The notes under the pieces: generated by a model | The model's database searches: none | The model's input: only the letters and a program-made list of their open reading frames with translations | Told to the model about the DNA's origin: nothing | Translations under genes and position numbers: made by a program | Origin: Bifidobacterium sp. | Lineage (GTDB): Bacteria > Actinomycetota > Actinomycetes > Actinomycetales > Bifidobacteriaceae | Assembly: GCF_022640935.1 (NCBI RefSeq) | Contig: NZ_JALCCV010000019.1 | Span: 1 to 42,379 of the forward strand | Direction of reading: 5' to 3' | Length of the DNA: 42,379 bases | Shown here: piece by piece, positions 17,172-27,004 of the stretch | Position numbering within the stretch: position 1 is the first letter of the stretch | Layout of the letters: each line of letters starts with the position of its first letter

Positions 17172-19064
17172 CTATTCAACGGTCACGGACTTGGCCAGGT
17201 TGCGGGGCTTGTCGACGTCGTAGCCTTTGAGGTTGGCCATATCCATGGCGAAGAGCTGCAGCGGGACCACGTCGATGAGCGGGCTGAGCAAGGTCGGGCA
17301 AACCGGGCGCCAGAAGACCACGTCGGCGTAGCGCTCGGCGTCCGGATCGCCCTCCTCAGCCACGACGATGGTGAACGCGCCGCGCGCCTTGACCTCCTCG
17401 ATGCCCGAGACGACCTTGTTGTGCAAGGTATTGCGCCCGCGCGCCGAAGGCACGATTACCACGACCGGTTCGCCTTCGTCCACCAAGGCGATCGGCCCGT
17501 GCTTGAGCTCGCCCGCGGCAAAGCCCTCAGTGAACGTGTAAGCAATCTCCTTGAGCTTAAGCGCACCCTCCATAGCCACCGGATAGCCCACATGCCGCCC
17601 GAGAAACAGGAAGGAGTGCGCATTGAGCATGCGTCTGGCGGCTTCGTCTACAGTCTCGGCCTGCGTGTCAAGCACCCATTGGATCTTTGCGGGCATGGCC
17701 TTGAGCTGTGTGACGATGCCGCGGATCTCGTCGGGGAACATCGTGCCTTTGATCTGCGCGAGATACAAACCGAGCATATAGGCAGCCACGATCTGCGCCA
17801 CGAAGGCCTTGGTCGAGGCGACCGCGATCTCCGGCCCGGCATGCGTGTACAGCACGGCATCGGATTCGCGCGGAATCGTGGAGCCTTGGGTGTTGCAGAT
17901 CGCCAGCACGCGCGAGCCTTGCTCGCGGGCATGGCGCAGGGCCATGAGCGTGTCCATCGTCTCGCCGGACTGCGAGATGGCGACCACGAGCGTGCGCGGG
18001 GTCAGGATCGGGTCGCGATAACGGAATTCATGGGCCAGCTCCACTTCGACCGGGATGCGCACCCAGTGCTCGATCGCGTATTTGGCGACCATGCCGGCGT
18101 AGCTCGCCGTGCCGCAGGCAACGACGATGATCTTGTCGATGGTCTTGAAGTCCTCAAGGGCGATGCGCACCTCATCCAGCACGATGGCGCCATCCGAATT
18201 GAAGCGGCCGATCAGCGTGTTGGCCACGGCCTCGGGATCTTCATGGATCTCTTTGTCCATGAACGACGGCCAGCCGCCTTTTTCCACTGCGCTGGCATCC
18301 CAATCCACGGTGAAATGCTTGGAATTCGTGACTGGATTGCCCTCGAAGTCAGTGACGACGACCGTATCAGCGCTGATGCATACGGCCTGGTCCTGCCCTA
18401 ATTCCATGGCCTGTTTGGTGTAGGCCACGAAAGCGCCCACATCGGAGCCGAGGAAGTTTTCGCCTTCGCCCAAACCCACTACGAGCGGCGAGTCGTGCCG
18501 CGCCCCGACGACGATATCCGGCTGCCGGTCGTCGACGGCCAGCAGCGTGAACGTGCCGGTGAGCATGCGCGCGACGCGACGCAGGGATTCGAACAGATCT
18601 GGTCTGCCGGTTTCCTTGATCACCGTGGCGGCTATCGTGCCCAGGAGCTTGGCTGCGACCTCGGTGTCGGTGCTGGATACGAAGGTGCAGCCTTCGGTTT
18701 GTAGACTGAATTTCAATTCATTGGCGTTCTCGATGATGCCATTGTGGATCAGCGCGATATGCCCATCGGCACTGGTGTGCGGGTGCGCATTCACATCGCT
18801 CGGCACACCGTTGGTCGCCCAACGCGTATGCCCGATCGCCACGGTCGCATCCGGCATCGGACGACGTTCGAGATCCGCCTCGAGATTGGCCAGACGACCG
18901 GCCTTCTTACGCACTGCGACTGATCCCATCCCGGGCGCCGCAAGCGCCACGCCCGCGGAATCGTAGCCGCGGTATTCCAGACGACGCAGACCTTGCAGGC
19001 AGACTTCCAAAGGCTTGCCGCAGGCAGTCGTGACATTTCCTGCATATCCAACGATTCCACACAT
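17172..19064 (-). CDS. glmS: Glutamine-fructose-6-phosphate aminotransferase
   Basis: A 630-residue enzyme making glucosamine-6-phosphate from fructose-6-phosphate and glutamine, the entry to peptidoglycan amino sugars. Cys2 of MCGIVGYAG is the glutaminase nucleophile after methionine removal. LRRLEYRGYDSAG and HTRWATNG are the class II amidotransferase motifs. Two SIS domains follow (AISQSGETMDT in the first, KHGPIALVDEG near the end), and the tail DKPRNLAKSVTVE is the canonical C-terminus. There is no recognisable glmS ribozyme upstream. The ATG at 19064 has no ribosome-binding site; CATAAACTGATAAACC directly precedes it, so translation may start on a leaderless or nearly leaderless transcript. 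An amino-acid importer operon lies 219 bases upstream on the same strand. Confidence 0.95.
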   Translation of the reverse strand: MCGIVGYAGNVTTACGKPLEVCLQGLRRLEYRGYDSAGVALAAPGMGSVAVRKKAGRLANLEADLERRPMPDATVAIGHTRWATNGVPSDVNAHPHTSADGHIALIHNGIIENANELKFSLQTEGCTFVSSTDTEVAAKLLGTIAATVIKETGRPDLFESLRRVARMLTGTFTLLAVDDRQPDIVVGARHDSPLVVGLGEGENFLGSDVGAFVAYTKQAMELGQDQAVCISADTVVVTDFEGNPVTNSKHFTVDWDASAVEKGGWPSFMDKEIHEDPEAVANTLIGRFNSDGAIVLDEVRIALEDFKTIDKIIVVACGTASYAGMVAKYAIEHWVRIPVEVELAHEFRYRDPILTPRTLVVAISQSGETMDTLMALRHAREQGSRVLAICNTQGSTIPRESDAVLYTHAGPEIAVASTKAFVAQIVAAYMLGLYLAQIKGTMFPDEIRGIVTQLKAMPAKIQWVLDTQAETVDEAARRMLNAHSFLFLGRHVGYPVAMEGALKLKEIAYTFTEGFAAGELKHGPIALVDEGEPVVVIVPSARGRNTLHNKVVSGIEEVKARGAFTIVVAEEGDPDAERYADVVFWRPVCPTLLSPLIDVVPLQLFAMDMANLKGYDVDKPRNLAKSVTVE

Positions 19065-19283
19065 GGTTTATCAGTTTATGGGACTTTCATGGTGTTCGGG
19101 CCCGCAGTGTCGGAACCTTCACGTTCCATTTCCCTGTCGGGCCGCGAATCGCCGTCGTGCAGCGTTGCTCGTGGTTCTGTCGCGCGAACAGGGCCGATTG
19201 TGTGGCGAAAATACCAGGATCTCAGTCCGACCACTCGTCTCTGTCTCAGCCTGCAAAACAGCAAGCGAAAAGCACCGGCACGC

Positions 19284-20120
19284 TTACAGCACGTGGTCGA
19301 GGAAATCCTTGAAGCGCCGCTCCTGCGGATTGTCCAGAATCTGCGGACCGCCCTGCTCCACCACCACGCCGCCATCCATGAATACGATCTGATCGGCGAC
19401 TTCACGCGCGAACCCGATCTCATGCGTGACGACGATCATCGTCATGCCGCCTTCAGCCAGAGAACGCATGACGCCGAGCACTTCGCCCACCAGTTCGGGG
19501 TCGAGGGCGGAAGTCGGCTCGTCGAAGAGCATGATCTCAGGGTGCATCGCAAGCGCGCGAGCGATGGCGACGCGCTGCTGCTGGCCGCCGGACAACTGCG
19601 CGGGATAATAATCGAGACGATCACCCAGTCCGACTCTGTCCAGTTCGTATTCGGCCTCGCTGCGGGCATCCCCCTTGGATTGGTGCGCCACGTGAACGGG
19701 CGCCTCCATTACGTTTTCGAGCGCGGTCTTATGCGGGAAAAGATTGAAACGCTGGAAGACCATGCCCAGCTTGGCCCGCTGCGCCGCGATCTCCCTCTCG
19801 CTGAGCTCCTGCAGCCGATCCACGCCATGCCTCGTTACATGTCTGAAGCCCACGAGTTCGCCGTCGACATCGATGCGGCCGCCGGTCAAGGTCTCCAATT
19901 GGTTGATCAGGCGAAGGAACGTCGATTTGCCCGAGCCGGACGGTCCCAGAATCACCGTTACCGTGCCAGGCATCACGGTCATATCCACACCTTTGAGCAC
20001 ATGCAGCGAGCCAAAGGCCTTCTGCACGCCGACGGCCTGGACCGCAGGCGTGCCGCCGTTACCTCCCTGAGCCATTCCATCCTGTGCTATCTCACCCAGT
20101 GCCATCATCGCCCCGTTCAC
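19284..20120 (-). CDS. Polar amino-acid ABC transporter ATP-binding protein (GlnQ-like)
   Basis: A 278-residue ATPase of the polar amino-acid importer family. Walker [10 protein letters not shown] is at 59-67, [15 protein letters not shown] is the signature, [18 protein letters not shown] is Walker B with the D-loop, and the switch histidine lies in VVTHEIGFA. The start is GTG 20120: it overlaps the permease TGA by four bases (GTGA), which signals coupling, though ATG 20108 four codons later is possible. The first 28 residues are a Gly-rich extra segment before the usual start of the domain. It ends the three-gene importer operon. Confidence 0.92.
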   Translation of the reverse strand: MNGAMMALGEIAQDGMAQGGNGGTPAVQAVGVQKAFGSLHVLKGVDMTVMPGTVTVILGPSGSGKSTFLRLINQLETLTGGRIDVDGELVGFRHVTRHGVDRLQELSEREIAAQRAKLGMVFQRFNLFPHKTALENVMEAPVHVAHQSKGDARSEAEYELDRVGLGDRLDYYPAQLSGGQQQRVAIARALAMHPEIMLFDEPTSALDPELVGEVLGVMRSLAEGGMTMIVVTHEIGFAREVADQIVFMDGGVVVEQGGPQILDNPQERRFKDFLDHVL

Positions 20121-21109
20121 GCGTTCAGGCCCACGAAAGCGGCCTGATTGATTTTCTGCACGTCATTCTTCGGCTCGCCTTCGGTTTTGCCCGGCAGCGG
20201 CGGCGTGTCCAGCTTCGGACCGACTCTGCGCGCGTCGAAGCCCTTGCCGAAGTGCCGCTCCAAATATGCCTGCCCGATCATGAGAATCGACGTGACGATC
20301 AGGTACCAAATGCACGCCACGATCAGCAGCGGGATCGGCTTGTACGTTCGGCTGGAGATCGCGTTTGTAGCGAACTGCAATTCAAGGCCGAACGGCACCG
20401 CGGAAACCAGCGAGGTGGTTTTGAGCATGCCGATCGTCTCGTTGCCGGTCGGCGGCACGATGATGCGCATGGCCTGCGGAAGGATGATACGCATCATGAT
20501 CAGGCTGCGTCGCATGCCAAGCGCCTGCGCCGCCTCCCGCTGACCGGGGTCGACCGCTTCCAGGCCAGCACGCACGATCTCGGCCAGATAGGCCGCTTCA
20601 TTCAACGCCAGCCCGATAATTGCAGCGATCAGGCCCGGCCGGATGGCTGAGGCCAGCTGTTCGGAATCCATCGACCAGAAAGTGATGTCCGTGAAGGGGA
20701 TTCCGAGCGATATCTGCGGAACCAGCACGGAGAACAGGCCCCAGAACACCAGCTGGGTCCACACGGGCGTACCGCGGAAAAACCAGATATAGAACCAACT
20801 GACCCAGCGCAGCACTGGATTAGTCGATTGACGCATGACAGCCAGCAGCACTGCGAGGATGATCGCGATGAACATTGAAGCCACGGTGAGGATCAGCGTC
20901 CAGCCGATGCCGCCCAGCACATTCTCGTTGAACAGATATTTCCAGACCGTAGGCCAGTCCATGTTCTTGTTCGTGACCATGCCCTGCACCAGCATGACCG
21001 CCAGCAAGGCGACGATGATGCCGGAAATCAGCGAGCCCGGCCGGCGCACCGGCAGCGCGTCGATTTTGTCGGGGATATCCAATCCGCCGGAATTGCGTTT
21101 GTGTGCCAT
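20117..21109 (-). CDS. Polar amino-acid ABC transporter permease
   Basis: A 330-residue HisM/GlnP-type permease. [19 protein letters not shown] sequence precedes the core, and the EAA loop [29 protein letters not shown] contacts the ATPase. About five helices are evident, plus a hydrophilic N-terminal stretch and a charged C-terminal tail longer than in most homologues. ATG 21109 is preceded by AAGGAAAGGG at suitable spacing; an upstream frame extension has no ribosome-binding site. A single permease gene suggests a homodimeric channel. Confidence 0.92.
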   Translation of the reverse strand: MAHKRNSGGLDIPDKIDALPVRRPGSLISGIIVALLAVMLVQGMVTNKNMDWPTVWKYLFNENVLGGIGWTLILTVASMFIAIILAVLLAVMRQSTNPVLRWVSWFYIWFFRGTPVWTQLVFWGLFSVLVPQISLGIPFTDITFWSMDSEQLASAIRPGLIAAIIGLALNEAAYLAEIVRAGLEAVDPGQREAAQALGMRRSLIMMRIILPQAMRIIVPPTGNETIGMLKTTSLVSAVPFGLELQFATNAISSRTYKPIPLLIVACIWYLIVTSILMIGQAYLERHFGKGFDARRVGPKLDTPPLPGKTEGEPKNDVQKINQAAFVGLNA

Positions 21110-21244
21110 GCCGACCCTTTCCTTGGTTTTGCGGCGTGCGATCCACTGCGCCATTCAATCACCGTATTGTTCAATCACAAATTAACCGTGCCGACGTTCG
21201 CGCCCATTCAGGATCCCCTCTGCCCTGATTCTTTTTCAGGTCTT

Positions 21245-22237
21245 CTACTCGACAGTCGGGTTGATCTCTGCCTTGGTAACAGCTCCCTTCGACACGCCCC
21301 AAGTATCAAGGATCTTGCCGTAGGTACCGTCATCGATGAGCTTTTGCAGCGCCTGTTGCACGGCGTTCGCCGTCGCAGTGTCGCCCTTCTTGATAGCGAC
21401 CGCCTCGGGCGCGATGCCGACGTCGTCGCCCAACGCCTCGAGCGCATTGCCGGTCTGTTTGATCGCGTAGCCCGCGACCGGGGTGTCAGCGTAGAAGACG
21501 TCGGCTTTGCCGGTGACTACGGCGGTGGTCACATCGGTCTGCGCCTTCATGGATTGGATCTGGACGTTCGGCTTGCCGTCGGCTTTGCACTGCACCTCAG
21601 CCTTGTTGGCCTCGTCCTCTTGCGTGGTGCCGGTCTGCACGGCGATTTTCACGCCGCATAGGCTCGACGTATCGACCTTGGCGGGATTGCCTTTCTTGAC
21701 GACGAAGGTCGAGCCGGCGTTGAAATAGGTGACGAAATCAACGGCCTTCATGCGCTCGGGAGTGACAGTGAACGAGGAAATGCCAATGTCGTACTTCGAT
21801 CCTACGGAAGGGATGATCGAGTCGAAGCTCGAGGTGACGGTGCCCTCTTTGAGGCCGAAAACCGCGGCCAACGCCTTCGATAGGTCCACATCGAAGCCGA
21901 CCGGGGTTTTGCCATCCGCAGCCAAGAATTCGGCCGGCGCATACGAGGTGTCGGCGCCGACGGTAAGTGTGCCGTCCTTGGTAACCGATTCAGGCAACAA
22001 TGCCGCGATCTTCTCGTCTTTGGCGATGGCGCTCGTATCGAAGCCGTCCGTCGAGGACTTGGATGCTCCGTCGCCGCTGCCCGCCCCGGACGCGGAATCG
22101 CCCGTGTCGGTGGTGCCGCATGCGGCCAGCGACATGGAAAGCACCGCGCCAAGAATGAGAACTCCTGCTCGTCTCAGACCCGTGTTTTTGAAAACAGTGT
22201 TGTTGGAAACTGCACCCTTGAATGTTGAACTGCGCAT
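21245..22237 (-). CDS. Amino-acid-binding lipoprotein of the polar amino-acid importer (family 3)
   Basis: A 330-residue extracellular receptor, first gene of the operon. The signal peptide ends in LSMSLAAC with Cys40 as lipidation site, followed by a Ser/Gly-rich tether. The family-3 domain shows TVGADTSYAPAEFLAADGKTP-like residues at the ligand-binding mouth, VGFDVDLSKALA, and the FVTYFNAGSTFVVKKG block. ATG 22237 follows AAAGGAACG; 17 upstream codons in the open frame are discarded because they precede the signal peptide. Glutamine, glutamate or a similar polar amino acid is likely, but the ligand is not decided by sequence. Confidence 0.9.
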   Translation of the reverse strand: MRSSTFKGAVSNNTVFKNTGLRRAGVLILGAVLSMSLAACGTTDTGDSASGAGSGDGASKSSTDGFDTSAIAKDEKIAALLPESVTKDGTLTVGADTSYAPAEFLAADGKTPVGFDVDLSKALAAVFGLKEGTVTSSFDSIIPSVGSKYDIGISSFTVTPERMKAVDFVTYFNAGSTFVVKKGNPAKVDTSSLCGVKIAVQTGTTQEDEANKAEVQCKADGKPNVQIQSMKAQTDVTTAVVTGKADVFYADTPVAGYAIKQTGNALEALGDDVGIAPEAVAIKKGDTATANAVQQALQKLIDDGTYGKILDTWGVSKGAVTKAEINPTVE

Positions 22238-22285
22238 TTCGTTCCTTTTCTCTTCGCGAGTGCTCTGCGGCTGACACCACACAAG

Positions 22286-22331
22286 CACCTGACTACAGGT
22301 GAGGATAAAAGCGTTTTGCTACGAAAGCGTT
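22286..22331 (-). promoter_or_regulatory. Operator-like inverted and direct repeats upstream of the amino-acid importer
   Basis: CACCTG (22286-22291) and CAGGTG (22296-22301) form a perfect dyad with a 4-base centre. Just beyond it, AAAGCGTT occurs twice in direct orientation (22308-22315 and 22324-22331), 16 bases apart. On the minus strand TTTATC lies between the two features and could be part of a -10 region, so both are placed to affect transcription of the binding-protein gene. The regulator is unknown. Confidence 0.45.
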
Positions 22332-22436
22332 AACCACATACGGTCAGTAGCGACATTCAGCGCTACAACCCAGCCTATGCCTGGAATATGCCTAAAATTT
22401 GCATTCTCCTGCTTTCGCGAACTGCAAACCCTTATT

Positions 22437-22916
22437 TCAATTGGCGCGCTGGTTCCTGTAGCGCATCACCCGCTGGGCTTCGCGCCTGTCCTGTTCCTCG
22501 CGCAACGCCTGGCGCTTGTCGTATTCGCGCCTGCCGCGCCCCACGGCGATTTCCGCCTTGACCCGGCCGTCCTTGAAGTACAGGCTGAGCGGGACGATCG
22601 TATAGCCCTTGGCCTCGGTGCGGCGCGCGAGTTTGGCGATCTGGGCGGCATGCAGCAACAGCTTGCGCTTGCGCTTGGGTGCGTGGTTGTTCCATGTGCC
22701 ATTGAGGTACTCAGGAATATTGGCGTTCTCCAGCCAGATTTCGCCGCGTCGGTCGATCGAGACGAAGGACTCAGCCAGCGAGGCATGCCCCTCGCGCAGC
22801 GATTTGACCTCGGTGCCCGTCAGCGCCAGCCCTGCCTCGTAACGGTCTTCGATCTCGTAGTCATGCCGCGCTCTGCGATTTTGCGCGATCAATGATGTTC
22901 CTTGTTCCTTCGCCAT
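22437..22916 (-). CDS. smpB: tmRNA-binding protein SmpB
   Basis: A 159-residue RNA-binding partner of tmRNA in ribosome rescue. It shows [35 protein letters not shown], the [17 protein letters not shown] loop and the C-terminal basic tail with [21 protein letters not shown] 22916 follows AAGGAG at good spacing; the longer frame is not needed. It lies 40 bases downstream of the CHAP hydrolase and closes the prfB-ftsE-ftsX-hydrolase-smpB cluster. The tmRNA gene itself is not in the window. Confidence 0.95.
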   Translation of the reverse strand: MAKEQGTSLIAQNRRARHDYEIEDRYEAGLALTGTEVKSLREGHASLAESFVSIDRRGEIWLENANIPEYLNGTWNNHAPKRKRKLLLHAAQIAKLARRTEAKGYTIVPLSLYFKDGRVKAEIAVGRGRREYDKRQALREEQDRREAQRVMRYRNQRAN

Positions 22917-22956
22917 CTCTTGTTCTCCTTGCACTTCTGACCGAACAATCAAACGA

Positions 22957-24429
22957 TCAGTAGTGAATGTACTGGTAACTCCCGGGATCATAGAGCGTCT
23001 GCCAGGTCGGGAAGCTCGCGAAGCCGGTGCCGCCTTCCGAAATCAGTATCGAGCCATCGGCGTTGACGCGCTCGACGACGGCAACATGCCCGTATTGCCA
23101 ACTGGCGTTCCACTGCCCGCCGACGCTCTGCCCGCGCGCAAAAACGACCACTGCGCCCACATGGGGCGTGCCATTGACAAGATAACCAAGGCTGCGGGCT
23201 GTGGCGGCCCATTGGCCGCCGTTGCCCATATGCGAGCCTACCGGCAATCGCAATTGCGAGCGGCGGATGTACGCCCACAGCGTGCATTGGCGCGCAGGAT
23301 ATGATCTGCCGCCGATAGTGTTGCCCGTGGAATGCCCATAGCAGAACGATGATCCCTCAGGGCAGCCGCCGGGCACGGCATAGTTCATGCCACTGGCGCT
23401 GCCGCCGCCGCTGTTGCCACCGGAGGAGCCGCCGCTGTTGCCACCGCCGCTGTTGCCATTGGAGGATCCGCCGCCCTTGTTGCCCCCGCCATTGCCCGGC
23501 GCAGGTTTGCTCGTGGCCGGCTTGGCATTGCCGATCTGCTGCTGGCCGCCGGATGCCGCCTTGGCCTCCGCCGCCTTTTTAATCGCCTGCTGCTCGTTGT
23601 AGGCATCGATCTGGGATTTCATCGCGACGATATCGGCAGCCTCTTTGGCCGCCTTGGTCGTTAGCCCGCTTTTCTGCTGTTCGAGTCGCGCGCGTTCGGT
23701 GTTGCCTTTGTCACGCAACGCCTGAAGCTGCGATTGCGCGGCCTGCGCGGATTGCGCCGCACTCCGTGCCGAAGCGGCATCTTCGTCGGCCTTGTGCTTG
23801 AGTTCGCTGATCTGCTCCTCGATCGCGGCAAGGCGCTGCTTGCGATTCATCGATATGTTAAGCGTGGCCGCAGCGTCGTTGGCCGCATTCGCCTCGCTGC
23901 GCGCAACCGCCGCATCAGACTGCATTTTGTTGACGAAATCCTGGGTCGTAGTCGATTTTGTGACCACATCCATCACTTCGGACGCACCTGACCCATGGAA
24001 GCTGTTACGCGCAAGCTGGGCGACCGCTTCCTTGGCGTCATCATAGTTTTCGCCGGTTTTTTTGATCTGCGCTTCGAGATCGCTTTTGTCTTTCCGGGCT
24101 GCTTCGAGCCGGTCGTTCGCAGCCTGCGCCAAGCCTTGCGCCTGCTCAGCCTGCTGCTGCGCAGCGATAGCGGCCTCCTGCGCCGCAGGAATCTGATTGT
24201 CGGTCAAATCGTTCAATTGCAGGATCTGATCGGCCAAGTTCTTATTGATGCCTACAAGCTGGCTTTTAAGGTTCTCATGATCCTGTATTTTGCTCTGGTA
24301 GGCATCCCAACTGGGCACCGCCTGCGCCTCCTGGACCCCGACCGTCATGCTTGCCGAGCCGGCGGCAAATACAGTGGCAGCAGCCAACAGCAGGCCTGCT
24401 GCGGCATTGATGCGTTTGATATGCGTCAT
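22957..24429 (-). CDS. Secreted coiled-coil CHAP-domain peptidoglycan hydrolase, likely FtsEX partner
   Basis: A 490-residue secreted protein. The signal peptide (1-37, ending AQA) is followed by a long coiled coil (about 42-285) rich in Ala, Gln, Lys and Glu, then a Gly/Ser/Asn linker (about 300-350) and a CHAP domain. The catalytic Cys is near 382 (ARQCTLWAY), His near 448 (YGHVAVVE), with an acidic residue near 465 (SEGG). Coiled coil plus cysteine peptidase is the architecture of PcsB, which FtsEX activates in streptococci; RipC plays this role in mycobacteria. Here the gene directly follows ftsX, so I infer that it is the FtsX-controlled septal hydrolase. It is preceded by a 164-base gap containing a perfect palindrome. 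ATG 24429 has GGAAGGAAGG upstream. Confidence 0.85.
   Translation of the reverse strand: MTHIKRINAAAGLLLAAATVFAAGSASMTVGVQEAQAVPSWDAYQSKIQDHENLKSQLVGINKNLADQILQLNDLTDNQIPAAQEAAIAAQQQAEQAQGLAQAANDRLEAARKDKSDLEAQIKKTGENYDDAKEAVAQLARNSFHGSGASEVMDVVTKSTTTQDFVNKMQSDAAVARSEANAANDAAATLNISMNRKQRLAAIEEQISELKHKADEDAASARSAAQSAQAAQSQLQALRDKGNTERARLEQQKSGLTTKAAKEAADIVAMKSQIDAYNEQQAIKKAAEAKAASGGQQQIGNAKPATSKPAPGNGGGNKGGGSSNGNSGGGNSGGSSGGNSGGGSASGMNYAVPGGCPEGSSFCYGHSTGNTIGGRSYPARQCTLWAYIRRSQLRLPVGSHMGNGGQWAATARSLGYLVNGTPHVGAVVVFARGQSVGGQWNASWQYGHVAVVERVNADGSILISEGGTGFASFPTWQTLYDPGSYQYIHY
23395..23500. repeat. Imperfect Gly/Ser-coding repeats in the hydrolase linker
   Basis: A GCC-rich 15-18 base unit recurs (CCGCCGCTGTTGCCACC and variants), encoding the GGNSGG-type linker. 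It is the type of tract that varies in length between strains. Confidence 0.55.
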
Positions 24430-24566
24430 GCGGTGCGAACCTTCCTTCCGTGGTGTTCACATATTGTAACGGACATTGTTCACGATTGCGATGATGCGTT
24501 TTGTTCGTCTGGCTGCGTTGAGGGACGTTGCCGCAAGCGCGCAGCTGGTTGGTTGCCGCATCGCGG

Positions 24567-24586
24567 TCCTCAAGGGCCCTTGAGGA
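24567..24586. promoter_or_regulatory. Perfect 20-bp palindrome between ftsX and the hydrolase gene
   Basis: TCCTCAAGGG followed immediately by CCCTTGAGGA is a perfect 20-bp palindrome, 7 bases after the ftsX stop on the transcribed strand and about 140 bases before the hydrolase start. It has no loop and no T-run. A dimeric regulator site or an intercistronic structure are both possible. Confidence 0.55.
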
Positions 24587-24593
24587 TCTGCGC

Positions 24594-25517
24594 TCAAGCC
24601 TTGAGATATCGCCGCAGCGATATGGCCGAGGCGAGGGCCGAAAGCGCCATAGCGCCCAAGACTATCGCGGGCGCCATAAACCATACTGTTTTCTGGTCGA
24701 TATACGGCATCCATTGCACGCTGGTGGCCAGCCCGTCGGTGATGAATGCCTTCACGATGCCGCTGAGCGCGCCGCATGCCAGCAGCGAGCCAAGAAACGA
24801 TGCGAACACGCCTTCGAGGATGAACGGCAGCCGAATCGTCCAGTTCGATGCTCCGACCAAGCGCATGATCTCGGTCTCGTTCCTGCGTGAGGCCGCGCTC
24901 ATGCGGATCGTCGTGCCGGTGAGCAGAATAGCAACCACGATCATCACCGACGCCAGCACAACCGTGACCACGGTCGCCTTGTTGAGCACATTGAACACAG
25001 GATCGAAGATCTGCCGCTGGTCGACCACTTCCTCGATCCCGGTGCGCCCGGAGAGCACTTCGGAGACAGCCTGATACTTGGTCGGATCCGTAAGCTTGAG
25101 CCGCAGCGAATCCTGCATATCCGCAGCAGTCAGCGTGCGGCCCTCATACACGCCATTGGGATACTGCTTGAGGAAGGTGTTCTTGTAGAAGTCCTTCCTG
25201 CTCACATAGGTGATCTTCGAAACCACATCACCCAGTTCCTGATGGATCAGATCCTCAATGTCCACGATCTCCTGCTGCGTCGGCGCCTTGCCCGATGCGC
25301 ATGAGGCGGCCTGGCTGGTGCCGTCAGGGCACAGCCAAGCCACGACTTCGACCTGGTCATACCAATCGCCTTTGGCTTTTGTGACCTGCGCCTGCATCAG
25401 CCCTGAAGCGCCGATGAACAGGAAGGAAATGAATGTGACCAACATCACCGACAAGATCATCGAGACGTTCTGTCTCAGGCTCGTCCAAGTTTCGGACAGA
25501 ATGAACCGCGTTCTCAT
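24594..25517 (-). CDS. ftsX: Cell division ABC-like membrane protein FtsX
   Basis: A 307-residue membrane protein with the FtsX layout: one helix (about 19-41), a large extracellular domain (about 42-180), then three helices near 183-205, 232-255 and 280-300. The extracellular domain has two cysteines ([13 protein letters not shown]) that could form a disulfide. The domain begins [21 protein letters not shown], typical of actinobacterial FtsX. It couples FtsE ATPase cycles to an extracellular peptidoglycan hydrolase. ATG 25517 overlaps the FtsE TGA by four bases, so the two are translationally coupled. Confidence 0.95.
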   Translation of the reverse strand: MRTRFILSETWTSLRQNVSMILSVMLVTFISFLFIGASGLMQAQVTKAKGDWYDQVEVVAWLCPDGTSQAASCASGKAPTQQEIVDIEDLIHQELGDVVSKITYVSRKDFYKNTFLKQYPNGVYEGRTLTAADMQDSLRLKLTDPTKYQAVSEVLSGRTGIEEVVDQRQIFDPVFNVLNKATVVTVVLASVMIVVAILLTGTTIRMSAASRRNETEIMRLVGASNWTIRLPFILEGVFASFLGSLLACGALSGIVKAFITDGLATSVQWMPYIDQKTVWFMAPAIVLGAMALSALASAISLRRYLKA

Positions 25518-26959
25518 CGCGCATCCCCCTCGTCACTGTTGGCCTCTGATCCGGCGTTTTCGGACTGTTCGGACGACGCACCAAGCCCGGTCTGTGTGGT
25601 TTCGACGTCTTGTTGCGCAGTGCCTTCGTCGCGCTGCGGGGTGTCCTCGTCGTACTGCGCGGCGGCTCCGTCGCCATGCTGCTGCAAATCTCCATCCCGC
25701 CTAGGTGGTACGGGCGGAGCTGGAGGGGCAGGAGGCGCGGTTTCCGTGGCTTCATCGTCGAGGGCAGAGCCGTCGCGCCGCTTCTCCTGTGGGGGCTCTT
25801 GCGCGCCCGCACCGACCTGGGCTGCGCCGCCCGCGGCGGCAATGCTCTCAGCTGCGATGCCACGGCCCCACGTCATCGTTGTTTCGACCGGTTTGAAGGC
25901 CTCGCCATAACGGCCTTTACGGCCCGAATGCATGGACATCGCCAATCGTGCGATTCCGGCGTCCTCTCCCGTGTCCGTCTGCATCGCCTCGACCACGGCG
26001 TCCATCGCATGCATTAAGTCGGCGTTGCCTTCCGGCGCCGCACTTGCTGCACCGCTGCCGACCGCCGAGGCAGCGGCACTGTGCATTTCGACACTGTGCA
26101 TTTCAATGCTCTGCACAGCGCCACCGCGTGCATCGGCGATCTGAGCAGCGTCATGTCCCGCTGCACCATGCCCGGCCTCATCATCCACAGACCTGCCGAG
26201 CTGTTGCGAACCGTCGGCCACGTGCTGGGCCTTGGATTTCGACTCGACCTCGGCATCGGGGAAGAACAGCGCAGAATCATACGAGCCCTGCATTTGGTCT
26301 CGCACCATTTTCCCGTTGTGCAACTCGACAACGCGTTTGCGCATCGAGTTGACGATCTCCTCGTTATGGGTTGCCATCACGACGGTGGTCCCGGTACGGT
26401 TGATCGCGTCGAGCACCTCCATGATGCCCAGCGAAGTCGTCGGGTCGAGGTTGCCGGTAGGCTCGTCGGCCAGCAGGAGCTGGGGATGGTTCACGTAGGC
26501 CCGCGCGATCGCCACGCGCTGGGCCTCGCCGCCCGACAACTCGTGCGGATAATTGCGCTCCTTGCCGGTGAGCCCTACGGTTTCCAACACTTTAGGCACC
26601 AGCGAATGGATCGTGGAACGGTTCATGCCGATCACCTCGAGGGCGAAAGCGACATTCTGCCACACGGTTTTATTATTGAGCAGCTTGAAATCCTGGAAAA
26701 CGAAGCCAATGGATCTCCGGTATTGCGGCACCTGGCGGTTGGACAGGCGGCGCAGATCATTGCCTGCGACACGAATCTCCCCATCCGTGGCCTCTTCCTC
26801 GTGCAGCAGCAGGCTCAACAGGGTCGTTTTGCCCGATCCTGATGCGCCGACGAGGAAGACGAAATCACCACGGTCGATATGCACGGTGATGTCGTCGAGT
26901 GCTGGCCGAGTGCCTTTCGGGTAGATCTTCGAAACATGATCCAACGTGATAAGCGCCAT
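25514..26959 (-). CDS. ftsE: Cell division ATPase FtsE with a 250-residue low-complexity C-terminal tail
   Basis: The first 225 residues are a normal FtsE: Walker [10 protein letters not shown] (38-46), FVFQDFKLL (87-94), signature LSGGEAQR (141-148), Walker B LLLADEP (161-167) and His198. FtsE normally ends near 230, but this frame continues to 481 before overlapping ftsX. The tail contains a repeated EMHS unit (286-294), a more ordered-looking stretch around 320-368 ([30 protein letters not shown]), a Pro-rich run [11 protein letters not shown] (409-419) and a final Gln/Glu/Asp-rich part. The frame is uninterrupted and the overlap with ftsX is intact, so it is not a simple frameshift artefact. 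ATG 26959 follows AAGGATGG. It lies 45 bases downstream of prfB. Confidence 0.92.
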   Translation of the reverse strand: MALITLDHVSKIYPKGTRPALDDITVHIDRGDFVFLVGASGSGKTTLLSLLLHEEEATDGEIRVAGNDLRRLSNRQVPQYRRSIGFVFQDFKLLNNKTVWQNVAFALEVIGMNRSTIHSLVPKVLETVGLTGKERNYPHELSGGEAQRVAIARAYVNHPQLLLADEPTGNLDPTTSLGIMEVLDAINRTGTTVVMATHNEEIVNSMRKRVVELHNGKMVRDQMQGSYDSALFFPDAEVESKSKAQHVADGSQQLGRSVDDEAGHGAAGHDAAQIADARGGAVQSIEMHSVEMHSAAASAVGSGAASAAPEGNADLMHAMDAVVEAMQTDTGEDAGIARLAMSMHSGRKGRYGEAFKPVETTMTWGRGIAAESIAAAGGAAQVGAGAQEPPQEKRRDGSALDDEATETAPPAPPAPPVPPRRDGDLQQHGDGAAAQYDEDTPQRDEGTAQQDVETTQTGLGASSEQSENAGSEANSDEGDAR

Positions 26960-27004
26960 AGTATGCCATCCTTACCGATGCTATTTCGCGGGTTCAGCCG
27001 TTGT

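Noticed and set aside
17163..18401. 412-codon plus-strand open frame
   Set aside because: It is antisense to glmS and has a composition of His/Arg/Asp-rich shadow frames.
19065..19283. glmS ribozyme in the glmS leader
   Set aside because: No ribozyme core could be recognised; the gene appears leaderless.
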